A stretch of DNA of 64,000 bases from Halorussus aquaticus. Lineage in GTDB: Archaea > Halobacteriota > Halobacteria > Halobacteriales > Haladaptataceae. The notes beneath the pieces are model-generated. The model worked only from the letters and a program-made list of their open reading frames with translations. It did no database searches and was not told where the DNA came from. Below are positions 16,535 to 25,859 of the stretch, one piece after another. Numbering within the stretch: the first letter of the stretch is position 1; every line of letters begins with the position of its first letter. The position numbers were made by a program, and so were the translations under genes. The stretch is from contig NZ_CP100401.1 in the NCBI RefSeq assembly GCF_024218795.1, positions 1 to 64,000 of the forward strand, in the 5' to 3' direction.

Positions 16535-17431
16535 ATGGACACCAATCCCGTCTACGCCCTCGCACCGCTCGCCGCTGCGTCGCTCTGGGGCGGGATGTAC
16601 GTCGTCAGCAAGTGGGGATTCTCGGCGATACCGCCGGTCACGCTCGGGTTCCTCCGTGTCGTAATCGGGGCGGCGGTCCTCTTGGTGGTGGTCCGCCGCG
16701 CTCGACCCGCGCGAGAGTTCTCGCGCACCGACCGCCGCAGGTTCGTGGCCCTCGGCGTAGCGGTCACGGCGACCATCGTCACTCAGTTCGTCGGCACCGA
16801 CCTCACGAACGCGAGTCAGGGCGCGCTCCTGACGGTCCTGACGCCGGTGTTCACTCTCCTGCTCGGAGTCACGGCGCTCTCGGAACCGATGACCCGTCGG
16901 AAGACCGGGGGCATGACGCTCGCGGCGGTCGGCACGCTGTCGGTCCTCGCGGGGCAGTACGACTTGACTCGGATGGCGTCCGGGAACGCCCTCGGTGTCG
17001 CGGCCCTACTGGTGGCGAGTCTGGCGTGGGCCGCCTACACCGTCTACGGGAAACCGCTCGTCCGGACTTACTCAGCACTGGAGACCGCGACCTACTCGAC
17101 CGTCGCTGCGGTACCGATGCTGGGCGTCCTCGCGGCCGCGGAACTCGCCGTCTCGGGGTTCTCGCTCGCCGACGTGCCGCTCTCGCTTCCGGTCGCCGGG
17201 GCGGTCCTCTATCTGGGAGTGCTCTCGACCGCCGTCGCGTGGTACCTCTGGTACAAGGGACTGGAGTACGTCGATGCGGGGACGGTCGCGGTCTTCTTCT
17301 TCGTCCAACCGTTCGTGGGCGCGCTTCTCGGTGCGCTGCTACTCGGTGAGGCAATAGGAACGGACTTCGTCGCTGGCGGGGCCGTCATGGCCGTTGGCGT
17401 CTACATCGTCTCCACGTCTACTACCGCGTGA
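16535..17431 (+). CDS. EamA/DMT family transporter
   Basis: A 298-residue integral membrane protein with ten predicted helices arranged as two EamA repeats (about residues 8-140 and 150-290). Each repeat ends in the typical short loop and final helix (GALLTVLTPVFTLLLGVTAL, AVFFFVQPFVGALLGALLLGE). The family exports or imports small metabolites such as amino acids and nucleosides, driven by an ion gradient. The substrate cannot be read from the sequence. It stands alone: the thioredoxin gene is divergent, and the deacetylase gene converges from downstream. Confidence 0.85.
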   Translation: MDTNPVYALAPLAAASLWGGMYVVSKWGFSAIPPVTLGFLRVVIGAAVLLVVVRRARPAREFSRTDRRRFVALGVAVTATIVTQFVGTDLTNASQGALLTVLTPVFTLLLGVTALSEPMTRRKTGGMTLAAVGTLSVLAGQYDLTRMASGNALGVAALLVASLAWAAYTVYGKPLVRTYSALETATYSTVAAVPMLGVLAAAELAVSGFSLADVPLSLPVAGAVLYLGVLSTAVAWYLWYKGLEYVDAGTVAVFFFVQPFVGALLGALLLGEAIGTDFVAGGAVMAVGVYIVSTSTTA

Positions 17432-17626
17432 GTGCAGACCTTCGTCGCTATCCGGTTTTGCTGTGAACGCTCACCTTCGTCACGCTAAGATGCAGGTGAC
17501 TCTGGTGAGTCTCTGGATACCGTGGCTACGCACTCGTGGCGACGACGCGGAACTGTCTGGCCGGTGCAGTATTCTCGAAGTCTGAGACGGACCGCCCGAG
17601 AAATCGAGCCGATAGGTACCGATTAC

Positions 17627-18526
17627 TCAGACGTACTCTCCGTCGCTCTCGTAGACCGACGGGTCGTCCTTGTACTTGCGAGCGATCTCTTCGAGAGTTC
17701 TGAACTCGGCGTTCTCGTGGCCCTTCACGTACTGGATGAACTCTTCGAGGTGCGAAATCATGTGCGGGAGACCGTGGAGGTCAGGGTGTATCGTGAAGGT
17801 GTAGACGCCCGCCCCGCGACGGTCGTAGAGGAAGTCGAACTGCGCTCTGTAGTACTGCTCGTACATCATCTGCGGGTCCTTGTACCCGGCGTGGTAGAGC
17901 GGTTGCTTGATGAACAGCATCGGCGGGATGTCGTCGCGGTACCAACTGATGGGAATCTCGACCACGTCGGTCTCCTCGCCGTACTCGTACGGCTCCATCC
18001 ACGTCTCGGCGTCTTCCTCGTACTGAATCGGCGTCCACTCGTCGCCCTTCCGCATCCATCCCGGTTCGAACTCCCGCTCCATCAGGCTACTGTCGTAGAG
18101 GAAGTCGTGTTTCTCCACGAGGTCGGGCGTGTTCTCGCTGAACTCCCACCAACTCGCCCGATGGCCGACCGGTCTCTCTCCAGTCACTTCCTCTATCAGC
18201 TCCATCGAGACCTGCAGAATCTCGTCTTCCTGTTCGCGCGACAGGTCCGTCGGGTTCTCGTGGGAGTATCCGTGGACGCCGAGTTCGTGCCCGGCGGCGG
18301 CGACTTCCTCGACGTTGTCGCGGAACGTGTCGATAGTGTGGCCCGGCACGTACCACGAGGTCCGGACGTCCTCGTCCTCGAACAGTTGCAGGAGCCGCGG
18401 AATCCCCTCGTTGCCCGCCGAAAGCCCGCGCGAGAGGTCGGCCGGTGAGTCCGCGCCACCGTACGACCCGAGCCAGCCAGCCACGCAGTCCGCATCGACA
18501 CCAATCGCTACGTCGATGTCCCCCAT
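17627..18526 (-). CDS. polysaccharide deacetylase (NodB-like) family protein
   Basis: The 299-residue protein has the NodB homology layout. VAIGVDADCVAGW near the start carries the catalytic and metal aspartate pair (V-D-A-D). HELGVHGYSHENP supplies the H-x-x-x-H metal histidines, and GHRASWWEFSENT is the motif 3 arginine region. A late YTFTIHPDLHG gives the final catalytic histidine. Such proteins remove acyl groups from glycans or related amides; this subgroup includes enzymes annotated as allantoinase-like. No signal peptide is visible, so it is probably cytoplasmic. The ATG at 18526 lies inside a longer open frame whose upstream part reads as shadow of the S9 peptidase gene. Confidence 0.85.
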   Translation of the reverse strand: MGDIDVAIGVDADCVAGWLGSYGGADSPADLSRGLSAGNEGIPRLLQLFEDEDVRTSWYVPGHTIDTFRDNVEEVAAAGHELGVHGYSHENPTDLSREQEDEILQVSMELIEEVTGERPVGHRASWWEFSENTPDLVEKHDFLYDSSLMEREFEPGWMRKGDEWTPIQYEEDAETWMEPYEYGEETDVVEIPISWYRDDIPPMLFIKQPLYHAGYKDPQMMYEQYYRAQFDFLYDRRGAGVYTFTIHPDLHGLPHMISHLEEFIQYVKGHENAEFRTLEEIARKYKDDPSVYESDGEYV

Positions 18527-18643
18527 ATCTACCACTACATCGCACTCGCACCGAGTAATAGATAGTGGCAGGCGAGTCGATTCCCCGAATCCCGTCTTGC
18601 CTCTCCCCACACGCTCAAGGAGGCGGCCCGCGACGCGTTCCAC

Positions 18644-20873
18644 ATGAGCGACCCCCTCGAACTCGAGGACTTCTACGACCTGACGCTCCTGACCGACCTC
18701 GCCGTCTCGCCAGACGGAACTCGGGTCGCCTTCGTCGCCGACGAGTTCGACCGCGCCGAGGACGACCGCCGGAGTTCGCTGTTCGTCGCCCCGACCGACG
18801 GGAGCCGCGACTCCCACCGACTCTCGCGGGCCTCCGACGCCAGCGCCCCGGCGTGGAGTCCCGACGGGTCGAAACTCGCGTTCACCGCCGCTCGCGATAC
18901 CGACGCCGAAATCGAGGTGACGCGCTCCCCCGACGGAGACGGCGACCCTGAACCGGAGGACACCGTGAGCGAGGAGGACACTGAGAGCAAGGACGACCCC
19001 CGGAGCGAAGCGGACGGCGACGAAGACGCCGAAAACGGGACCGAGAACGGGGCGACCGACGAACCCAAGCCGCAGGTCTGGGCGTTCGACCTCGAACGCG
19101 GCGGCGACGCGCGCCAGATAACCGACTTCGAGGAGGGCGCGAAAGGCTTCGACTGGGGTCCCGACGGCGAGCGACTCGTCGTCGCGGCCCGCGACCCGAC
19201 CGACGACCAGCGCGAGTACCTGAAACACCGCCGGGAGGAGGACGGTCCGGTCGTGACCGAGCGGCTCCAGCACAAGTTCGACGGACAGGGCTGGTTAGAC
19301 GACGTGACGACCTACCTCTTCGTCGTGGACTACGACACCCGCGAGACCGAGCGTCTCGACGACGCCTACGGCGGCGGGGCGCGCGAACCGGCGACGGGAC
19401 TCCAACCCGCGTGGTCGCCGGGTGCGACCGACGGTGTCGTCGGGGGTGGCGCGACCGATGGCCCGTCGGGCGACTCCGACGGTAGCCGCATCGCGTTCCT
19501 CTCGAATCGCACCGACCGCCCCGACGACAACTACGTGATGGACGTGTACACCGTCGCCCCCGACGGGTCCGACCTCCGGAAACTGACAGACTCCGACCTG
19601 ACAGCCGGGGGACTCCGGTGGCATCCCGACGGGGACCGACTCGCGTTCGTCGGCGGCGACCCCGAGAACTGGTACCGGCCGTCCGAGGTGTTCGTCGCCG
19701 ACGCGGAAACGGCGGCTTACGAGTCGTGGTCCGGCGACCTCGACCGGACCGTCGCCCGATACGGTCGCCTCTCGTGGGACGGCGACGACCTGCTCGCGGC
19801 CATCGGCGACGAGGGACTGACCCGCCTCGCGCGCTTCCGCGAGGACGGCGACCCCGAGCGGACCTTCGGCGCGCAGGGACGGGACCGCACCGTCGAGGGG
19901 TTCGACGCGCGGGGCGGAACCGCGGCGGTCGTCCTCTCGGACCCGCAGAACGGCAAGGACCTCTTCGCCGCGGACCCCGCCGACCTCGACGACACCGTGT
20001 CCAGAGACGACACCGAAGCGGGTACCGACGTGGGGACCGGAGACGCCGAACCGACGCGTCTCACAGCCCTCAACGACGACCTACTCGCGGGCCGCCACGC
20101 GCCGGAGTCGCGCCGCTTCACGTTCGAGTCCGGCGGCGACGAAGTCGAGGCCATCGCCTACTTCCCCGACGATTTCGACGCCGACGACCCCTCCCCGCGA
20201 CCGCTCGTCGCCTCCATCCACGGCGGTCCAATCTCCTACGACGCGCCGACGTTCTCCTTGAACACGCCTACCTGACGGGGCAGGGGTACGTCGTCGTCCG
20301 GACCAACTACCGGGGCAGTTCGTCCTACGGACAGGCGTTCAGCGAGCAGATTCGCGGCGAGTGGGGACCCCGCGAGACCGCCGACGTGCTGGCGGCGGTC
20401 GAAGCGACCGTCGAACGCGACTGGGCCGACCCCGACCGATGCTTCGCCACCGGGTTCTCGTACGGCGGTATAACGACGGGTTACCTCGTGGCCGAGAGCG
20501 ACCGTTTCGCGGCTGCGGCGGCCGAACACGGCGTCTACGACTTCCGGTCGGCGTTCGGCACCGACGACAGTCACGTCTGGTGGGAGAACGACTTCGGACT
20601 GCCGTGGGAGAACGAGGAGGGGTACGACGTGGCCTCCAGCATCATCGACGTCGGCGAGGTGGAGACGCCGTTGCTCGTGACGGCGGGGGCGAAGACTGGC
20701 GGTGTCCGCCGTCCCAGAGCGAGCAACTGTACGTCAGCGTCAAGAAGCAGGGCGTGCCCGCGAGACTGGTCGTCTACCCCGACGAGCACCACAACGTCGG
20801 CGACCCGGACCGTGCGGTTCACCGACTCCGAGAACTGCGCGAGTGGTTCGAACGCCACGACCCCGAGTCGTGA
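18644..20873 (+). pseudogene. S9 family peptidase (acylaminoacyl-peptidase type), two frameshifts
   Basis: Repaired, this would be a 743-residue prolyl-oligopeptidase-like serine peptidase. It has an N-terminal WD/TolB-like propeller (repeats such as AWSPDGSKLAF, DWGPDGERLVV, RWHPDGDRLAFV) with an acidic insert of about 50 residues. An alpha/beta hydrolase domain follows, with HGGPISYD, the nucleophile elbow GFSYGGITTG and the catalytic-histidine region DEHHNVGDPDR. Frame 1 ends after HGGPISYDAPTFS near 20260, frame 2 carries the nucleophile and ends near 20693, and frame 3 carries the histidine and the true stop at 20873. Each change is a one-base loss: ttctcctt-gaacac should read FSFEHAYLTG, and gaa-gactgg should read NDWRCPPSQ. 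Two clean deletions with all motifs intact point to sequence error. Confidence 0.85.
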
Positions 20874-20879
20874 GCGGAC

Positions 20880-21131
20880 TCACTCGTCGCCGAAGACCTC
20901 GCGCTGGAGTTCCTTGCGATTGTACTCCACGAGCTGATACTGGGTCACCAGCACGGCCGCGATGACCATCCCGGCGGCGAACCCGGCGACGCGGACCATC
21001 GGCACTCCGTGGACGTATCCGTTGAGTAACTGTGCGAGACCGAGAAAGAGGGGGACGACGGTAGCGACCGTGGTGCGGACGGGCAGGTCGCGGAACATCT
21101 CCCAGAACGTGACGTTGTCGGTGGCGGCCAT
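20880..21131 (-). CDS. small membrane protein with two helices
   Basis: An 83-residue protein with two predicted membrane helices: residues about 19-38 (TTVATVVPLFLGLAQLL) and about 46-65 (VRVAGFAAGMVIAAVLVTQY). The C-terminal tail is charged (NRKELQREVFGDE) and the N-terminus is short and cytoplasmic. It is convergent with the S9 peptidase gene, their ends only six bases apart. The composition is that of a genuine haloarchaeal gene, but I recognise no family and propose no function. Confidence 0.7.
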   Translation of the reverse strand: MAATDNVTFWEMFRDLPVRTTVATVVPLFLGLAQLLNGYVHGVPMVRVAGFAAGMVIAAVLVTQYQLVEYNRKELQREVFGDE

Positions 21132-21249
21132 TCGGTAATCGCTCCTTGAAGGAGGGTTCGGGCAGGAGTGATTACCCTTTCGTATGTTGATTCCGACCGT
21201 TTCACCACGGTATTCGTCGTTGCGCGTCGCTCACTCCGGTCGCGCGACG

Positions 21250-21605
21250 TCACACCGACTGTGCGCTCGACCGGCGCACGTCCTCACTGTCGCTGGGTTC
21301 GAAGACGACGAGGTCACCGTCGGCGTGGACCTCGACACGACATCCCTGAAAATCGAAGACGACGCGACCCGACGTTCGGGACGCTTCGTTTCCGTGGTCC
21401 GCGAAGATACAGTCAGTGCGTCCGGGTCGATCGCGTCGTACAGTACGAAGTTCTCGGCGAGGGGGTCACGGTCCGCTACCTCGGCGACGGCCTCGACGAC
21501 GGCCGTGCTGACGCTCCAGTCGGTGGACGGTACTCGGTACGCCGCACGCCCGTCTCGGTCGAGTGACGGCGCGCGCTCCGTGAGGCTCGGTGTGTCTGGG
21601 TTCAT
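21250..21605 (-). pseudogene. HalOD1 output-domain protein, frameshifted
   Basis: The first half (residues about 25-65) reads DWSVSTAVVEAVAEVADRDP then LYDAIDPDAL, the start of the HalOD1 domain. HalOD1 is a haloarchaeal signalling output module of unknown biochemical activity. The frame then turns to non-coding-like Ser/Thr/Arg sequence. One frame over, the domain continues as FADHGNEASRTSGRVVFDFQ and then EVHADGDLVVFEPSD, with a stop at 21250. Restoring one base near 21414 (ct-gac to ctcgac on the minus strand) recreates the hallmark DPDALD and gives a 118-residue protein. Stand-alone HalOD1 proteins of this size are common. No partner kinase is adjacent. Confidence 0.78.
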
Positions 21606-21759
21606 GCGTGGTGGTAACTCCCCCGCTCTCCGGTTCGACGTGTCTACTGGTCGAGTTTCTACCAGAAAAGTTTCACGATTTAGACTGTAAAAACGTGGAG
21701 TTGTAGCGCTGGCTATCCACTCGGATTCGGTACGTTCCTCCCGTCGGATTCGGTGGACG

Positions 21760-22533
21760 TCAATCGGCGTTGTACTCGGGGAGCGTGTCGTCCTGCATGA
21801 CCGCGGTCCGGCCGCCGTCCACGAGGAGACTGGTCCCGGTCACGTAAGCGGCGTCGTCGCTGGCGAGGTAGGTGACCGCCCCGGCGACGTCCTCGGGGTC
21901 GCCGATGCGTCCCGCGGGGTGGATGGATTCGAGGTGGTCGCGCTTCTCCGCCGAGAGACCCGCTTCGGTGCGCTCCACTTCGACCCACCCGGGGTTGACG
22001 GTGTTGACGCGGATGTCCGGTCCGAGGTCGAGCGCCATCGCGCGAGTCATCCCGTCGATTCCGGCCTTGACCGCGTTGTACGGGAACATCTGGGGCATCG
22101 TCACGAACGCGTGGTTCGAGGAGACGTTGACGATAGCCCCCTCGTCCATGTGTTCCACGGCGCGCTTGGCCGTCAGCCAGTAGGCCCGGAAGTCGGTTTC
22201 GAGGACGAGGTCCCAGTCGTCCATCGTCGCCTCGGTGACCGAGGTGTTCGTCTCGACGCCCGCGTTGTTCACCAGCACGTCAATGCCGTCGTACTCCTCG
22301 GCGGTCGCGTCCACGAGCGCCGCGATGTCGTCGGGGTCGCGCATGTCGGCCCGCACGAAGGTGGCGTCGCCGCCCGACTCCCGAATCGCTTCCGCGGTCG
22401 CTTCGCCGTCTTCGGCGGTTCGTCCCGTCACGACGACCGACGCGCCTTCGCGTGCGAATCGTCTCGCGACGCCCTCGCCGATGCCTCTGGTCGAGCCGGT
22501 GACGAGAACCGCGTCGCCCTCGAATCTGTTCAT
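21760..22533 (-). CDS. SDR family NAD(P)-dependent oxidoreductase
   Basis: The 257-residue protein has the classical short-chain dehydrogenase layout. The cofactor motif is TGSTRGIG (residues 13-20), NNAG lies in VLVNNAGVE, the catalytic Ser is in VNVSSNHAF and the Tyr-Lys pair in PYNAVKAG. The C-terminal NPGWVEVERTEAG and VDGGRTAV segments are typical. The TGR after the second strand suggests NADP preference, as in many 3-oxoacyl-ACP-reductase-like or sugar dehydrogenases. It may be a sugar or alcohol dehydrogenase given the galactonate dehydratase nearby, but the two are separated by two other genes and this is only suggestive. The ATG at 22533 is chosen; the upstream in-frame extension is arginine-rich and atypical. 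Confidence 0.9.
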   Translation of the reverse strand: MNRFEGDAVLVTGSTRGIGEGVARRFAREGASVVVTGRTAEDGEATAEAIRESGGDATFVRADMRDPDDIAALVDATAEEYDGIDVLVNNAGVETNTSVTEATMDDWDLVLETDFRAYWLTAKRAVEHMDEGAIVNVSSNHAFVTMPQMFPYNAVKAGIDGMTRAMALDLGPDIRVNTVNPGWVEVERTEAGLSAEKRDHLESIHPAGRIGDPEDVAGAVTYLASDDAAYVTGTSLLVDGGRTAVMQDDTLPEYNAD

Positions 22534-22629
22534 AGGGTCGCGTTCGGCCGCCCCACGCTTGATTGCTTTCCTTCGAGCGCCGCCGGATTCCCGAGTGAAC
22601 CTGACTGACACCGCTCTCCGCGACGAACC

Positions 22630-23619
22630 TCACCGACGCCCGCCCGCTCCCCGCCCGCCGGAACCCCCCGACTGCTCGCGGGTCCCACTGCTTCCGCGTC
22701 TACTGCTTCCGCTCCTATCCCCGGGTCCACCGCCGCTCCCGCGACCACCGCGTCCGCCGTCGCTCCGACGCGGACTCCTTCGCGGACCTCCGCCAGAAGC
22801 CCCTCGACCCCCGCCCGGTGACCTCGCGGACTTCGGTCCGCCGCGCCCGCTGGCGTTCGAGGGTCCCCCGGCGGACCGGTGAGGGTTCCGTCCCGCAGGG
22901 GCGTCGCCCGCGGGTCCGGCCCTGTCGGACGAGTAATCGACCGGAACGACGCCACCGCCCGACACGTTCGCGGATATCCACGAGAGGAACGCGTCGGGAC
23001 TCCGCGACTGGGTCCACACCGTCCCCGGTCCCTCGAACTCCACGACCAGTCCTTCCCCGCTGAGGACCGTCGACGCAAGACCGCCGACGCGCCGGACCGA
23101 GTACCGAGTCGAGGACTCGAACGCGACGACGTGGCCGGTGTCCACGACGAACTGCTCGCCCGAGCGCAGCGGCACCTCGTCGATTGCCCCGAAACTCGAC
23201 AGGAACGCGCTCCCCGGTCCCGTGAGTCTGAGCAGGAACAGCCCTTCGCCCGCGAAGAAGGTCCTGAACCCGCCGAACTTCGTGTCGAGTTCCACCTCGG
23301 GCGTTCCGGCGAGGAACGAACTCGACTGGACGAACAGCGGTTCGGTCCCGAGGTCGCGGGCAATCACGTCGCCGGGAAGCCGCGGCGCGAACGTCACCGA
23401 CCCCGGTTCCCGCGCGACGAAGCGGTTCAGGAAGAACGACTCGCCGCCCAGCACCGACCGTTTGAGCGACTGGAGGAAGCCGCCGCCCATCCCGGTCTCG
23501 ATGTCGATGCCTCGGGTGTGACCCAGCATCGCCCCCGACTCGGCCCGGACCGCTTCCCCCCTGTCGAGCGAGACCCGCAGTTGCGCGAACGTCGGCCGGT
23601 ACGCTATCTCGTGTCGCAT
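22630..23619 (-). CDS. AIM24 family protein with Gly/Arg/Ser-rich tail
   Basis: Residues 1-215 form an AIM24 (TIGR00266) beta-sandwich domain. The opening is MRHEIAYRPTFAQLRVSLD, with the family features SGAMLGHTRGIDIETGMGGG, SFFLNRFVAREPGSVTFAP, FGGFRTFFAGEGLFLLRLTG and EFEGPGTVWTQSRS. The family is named after a yeast mitochondrial inner-membrane assembly protein; its archaeal role is unknown. From about residue 235 the protein becomes a long Gly/Arg/Ser tail with many RGG and GGRG units. This is strikingly basic for a haloarchaeal protein. The tail frame is open to a clear stop, and neither other frame reads better. Confidence 0.82.
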   Translation of the reverse strand: MRHEIAYRPTFAQLRVSLDRGEAVRAESGAMLGHTRGIDIETGMGGGFLQSLKRSVLGGESFFLNRFVAREPGSVTFAPRLPGDVIARDLGTEPLFVQSSSFLAGTPEVELDTKFGGFRTFFAGEGLFLLRLTGPGSAFLSSFGAIDEVPLRSGEQFVVDTGHVVAFESSTRYSVRRVGGLASTVLSGEGLVVEFEGPGTVWTQSRSPDAFLSWISANVSGGGVVPVDYSSDRAGPAGDAPAGRNPHRSAGGPSNASGRGGPKSARSPGGGRGASGGGPRRSPRRSDGGRGGRGSGGGPGDRSGSSRRGSSGTREQSGGSGGRGAGGRR

Positions 23620-23705
23620 GGTCCTCCGGGCTACGCCGTCGGCCGACGTTATCCTGTGGGCCGGAGGCGGGGAACGCGTCGCGGCGGGTCACCCGTCGCG
23701 ACGAG

Positions 23706-24041
23706 TTATTCCTTCGTCAGAATCATCGCCTCGCCCTCGGCCTCCTCGCCCACGCTGGCCGCGAACTGCTCGGCGTGCGCCCGCTTCACTCGTTCTCGCT
23801 CGTCGTCACTCAGTCCCATTCGCTCGGCGAACTCCGACCAGACGTGGTCCCGGACCGAGAGGTAGTACGCCGTCTCGCTCTGGGTGACGAGCGGGTCGCG
23901 GTGGAACTGCGTCCGGTACTCGTACACCAGACCGTCCACGGTCACGCCGTCGAGTTCGCGTACCGCCTCCTGCTGTCGCGCGACGAGTTCGCGGTCGGTC
24001 TCGTCCGTAATCTCCGGAAACGGGTCTAGTGGCTCGGGCAT
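23706..24041 (-). CDS. hypothetical haloarchaeal protein, coupled to galactonate dehydratase
   Basis: A 111-residue, mostly helical, acidic protein without membrane segments or cysteines. It contains a central GLVYEYRTQFHRDPLVTQSE segment and a charged helix LSDDERERVKRAHAEQF. I do not recognise the family. It starts one base after the stop codon of the upstream galactonate dehydratase gene, so translational coupling is likely. That makes it a candidate partner in the same pathway or a regulator of it. Codon use matches neighbouring genes. Confidence 0.65.
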   Translation of the reverse strand: MPEPLDPFPEITDETDRELVARQQEAVRELDGVTVDGLVYEYRTQFHRDPLVTQSETAYYLSVRDHVWSEFAERMGLSDDERERVKRAHAEQFAASVGEEAEGEAMILTKE

Positions 24042-24042
24042 C

Positions 24043-25191
24043 TCACCACTCCGCGACGCTCCCGTCGTCGTGTCGCCAGACGGGGTTGTGCCAGTCCACC
24101 TCGCCCGCCACTTCGCGCACGACCGCCTCGTCGATTTCGACGCCGAGACCCGGACCGTCCGGGAGTTCGACGTAGCCGTCCTCGTACTCGAACACCGAGG
24201 GGTCCGCGAGGTAGTCCAGCACGTCGCTCTCCTCGTTGTAGTGGATGTCGAGGCTCTGCTCCTGAATCAGGGCGTTGGGCGTGCAGGCGTCCACCTGCAC
24301 GCAGGACGCGAGCGCAATCGGACCGAGCGGACAGTGTGGCGCGAGCGCCACGTCGTAGGCCTCGGCCATCGACGCTATCTTCTTGACTTCCGTGATTCCC
24401 CCGGCGTGGCTCAGGTCCGGTTGAATCACGTCCACGGACTGGTCCTCCAGCACCTCTTTGAAGTCCCACCGGGAGTACATCCGCTCGCCCGTGGCGATGG
24501 GCGTCGAGGTGTGGCGCGCGATTTCGGGGAGCGCGTCGTTGTGTTCCGGGAGGACGGGTTCCTCGACGAACATCGGTTCGTACGGTTCCAGCGCGGCGAC
24601 GAGTCGCTTGGCCATCGACTTGGCGACCCGGCCGTGGAAATCGACGCCGACGTCCACGTCTTCCCCGACCGCATCGCGGACCTCGGCGAGTCGGTCCTCG
24701 GCCTCGCGGACCTTCGCGGGCGAGTCGATTCGCTCCATCTCGGGCGTCGCGTTCATCTTGAGCGCGGTGAATCCGGCTTCGACCTTCTCGCGCGCGGCCT
24801 CGCCCACGTCCGCCGGGCGGTCGCCGCCGACCCACTGGTAGACCCGGACGCGGTCGCGCGCTCGGCCGCCCAGCAGTTCGTAGACCGGCGCGCCGTAGTG
24901 CTTGCCCTTGATGTCCCAGAGCGCTTGGTCGATGCCCGCGATGGCCGACATCAGGACCGGACCGCCGCGGTAGAACCCGCCGCGGTAGAACGTCTGCCAG
25001 TGGTCCTCGATTCGCAGGGGGTCCTCGCCGAGCAGGTACCCCTCTAACAGTTCCTCGACGGCGGCCCTGACGGTGTGGGCGCGGCCTTCGACCACCGGTT
25101 CGCCCCACCCGACCGTGCCGTCGCTGGTTTCGAGTCGCAGGAACAGCCATCTCGGAGGAACCTCGAACAACTCGTAGTCGGTGACTTCCAT
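24043..25191 (-). CDS. dgoD: galactonate dehydratase-like enolase-superfamily enzyme
   Basis: The 382-residue protein belongs to the mandelate racemase/muconate-lactonising branch of the enolase superfamily and resembles D-galactonate dehydratase (galactonate to 2-keto-3-deoxygalactonate). Features are the N-terminal cap GWGEPVVEGRAHTVRAAVEE, the segment YQWVGGDRPADV, metal ligands in VGVDFHGRV, MFVEEPV and IATGERMYSRWDF, the HAGGITEVKKIA region and the catalytic histidine in ALAPHCPLGPIA. In haloarchaea this step belongs to the semi-phosphorylative Entner-Doudoroff-type breakdown of galactose. The enzyme name is based on motif similarity; related acid-sugar dehydratases cannot be excluded. 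It is followed with a one-base gap by a hypothetical gene on the same strand. Confidence 0.85.
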   Translation of the reverse strand: MEVTDYELFEVPPRWLFLRLETSDGTVGWGEPVVEGRAHTVRAAVEELLEGYLLGEDPLRIEDHWQTFYRGGFYRGGPVLMSAIAGIDQALWDIKGKHYGAPVYELLGGRARDRVRVYQWVGGDRPADVGEAAREKVEAGFTALKMNATPEMERIDSPAKVREAEDRLAEVRDAVGEDVDVGVDFHGRVAKSMAKRLVAALEPYEPMFVEEPVLPEHNDALPEIARHTSTPIATGERMYSRWDFKEVLEDQSVDVIQPDLSHAGGITEVKKIASMAEAYDVALAPHCPLGPIALASCVQVDACTPNALIQEQSLDIHYNEESDVLDYLADPSVFEYEDGYVELPDGPGLGVEIDEAVVREVAGEVDWHNPVWRHDDGSVAEW

Positions 25192-25362
25192 GTTCGCCGA
25201 CTACGCAGGCCACGGCCTAAATCCTCGGGAACGCGCCGCCCGCCCGAACGTCGCCAGCCCGACACGAACTCGACCGTCGCGACGCTGTCGGTGGAATCAC
25301 CCCACGTCCGACCGGACGAGAACAGACAGAATTAAACCCCGAAAATGTGAAAGTTCACGTTG

Positions 25363-25788
25363 ATGGACAAACTCGACGGTGTCCCGCTCTCGTCGCTCCA
25401 GCAGCAACTCGACGCGGTCGAGAGTGCGAAGGCGGCGAAGCGCCTGATGGTCGCCATCGCCTACAAGGACGGCGTGCCGGTCTCGGTTCTCTCCGAGCGG
25501 TACGGCGTCCCGGAATCGACGCTGTACTACTGGCTCGACCGAATCGCCGACGAACCGCTCGCAGAGGCCGTCGAGGACGACGACCGACCCGGACGGCCGT
25601 CGGAACTCGACGCGGACCAGCGCGAGGCGCTGTTCGACGCCCTCGCGGACTCGCCCGCCGCGTACGGGTTCGACGCGTCGTCGTGGACGGCCCAACTCGT
25701 GCGGGAGTTCGTCGAACGCGAGTTCGGCGTGTCCTACTCGCTCGGGCACGTCCGCCGGTTGATTCGAGAGTCCGACGTGTCGCTGTGA
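25363..25788 (+). CDS. orphan winged-helix/HTH protein related to IS630-type transposase N-termini
   Basis: The 141-residue protein contains a helix-turn-helix (LMVAIAYKDGVPVSVLSERYGVPESTLYYWLDRI, residues about 28-61) and a second winged helix (AQLVREFVEREFGVSYSLGHVRRLIRESDV, about 110-140). This is the arrangement of the DNA-binding N-terminal half of IS630/Tc1-type transposases. No DDE catalytic domain follows on any frame, and I see no flanking inverted repeats. It is therefore either a decayed element or a domesticated DNA-binding protein. Codon use is normal for the replicon, favouring a long-resident gene. It stands alone between two minus-strand genes. Confidence 0.72.
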   Translation: MDKLDGVPLSSLQQQLDAVESAKAAKRLMVAIAYKDGVPVSVLSERYGVPESTLYYWLDRIADEPLAEAVEDDDRPGRPSELDADQREALFDALADSPAAYGFDASSWTAQLVREFVEREFGVSYSLGHVRRLIRESDVSL

Positions 25789-25859
25789 GTCGCCGCCGGT
25801 GGCCGAGTCGGGCCGTGCCGTCTCTGCCTCTCTCACCCTGAACTGTCTCGTCGCTCGCA

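Noticed and set aside
25363..25788. A complete insertion sequence
   Set aside because: No DDE domain, terminal inverted repeats or target duplication could be seen around the HTH gene.
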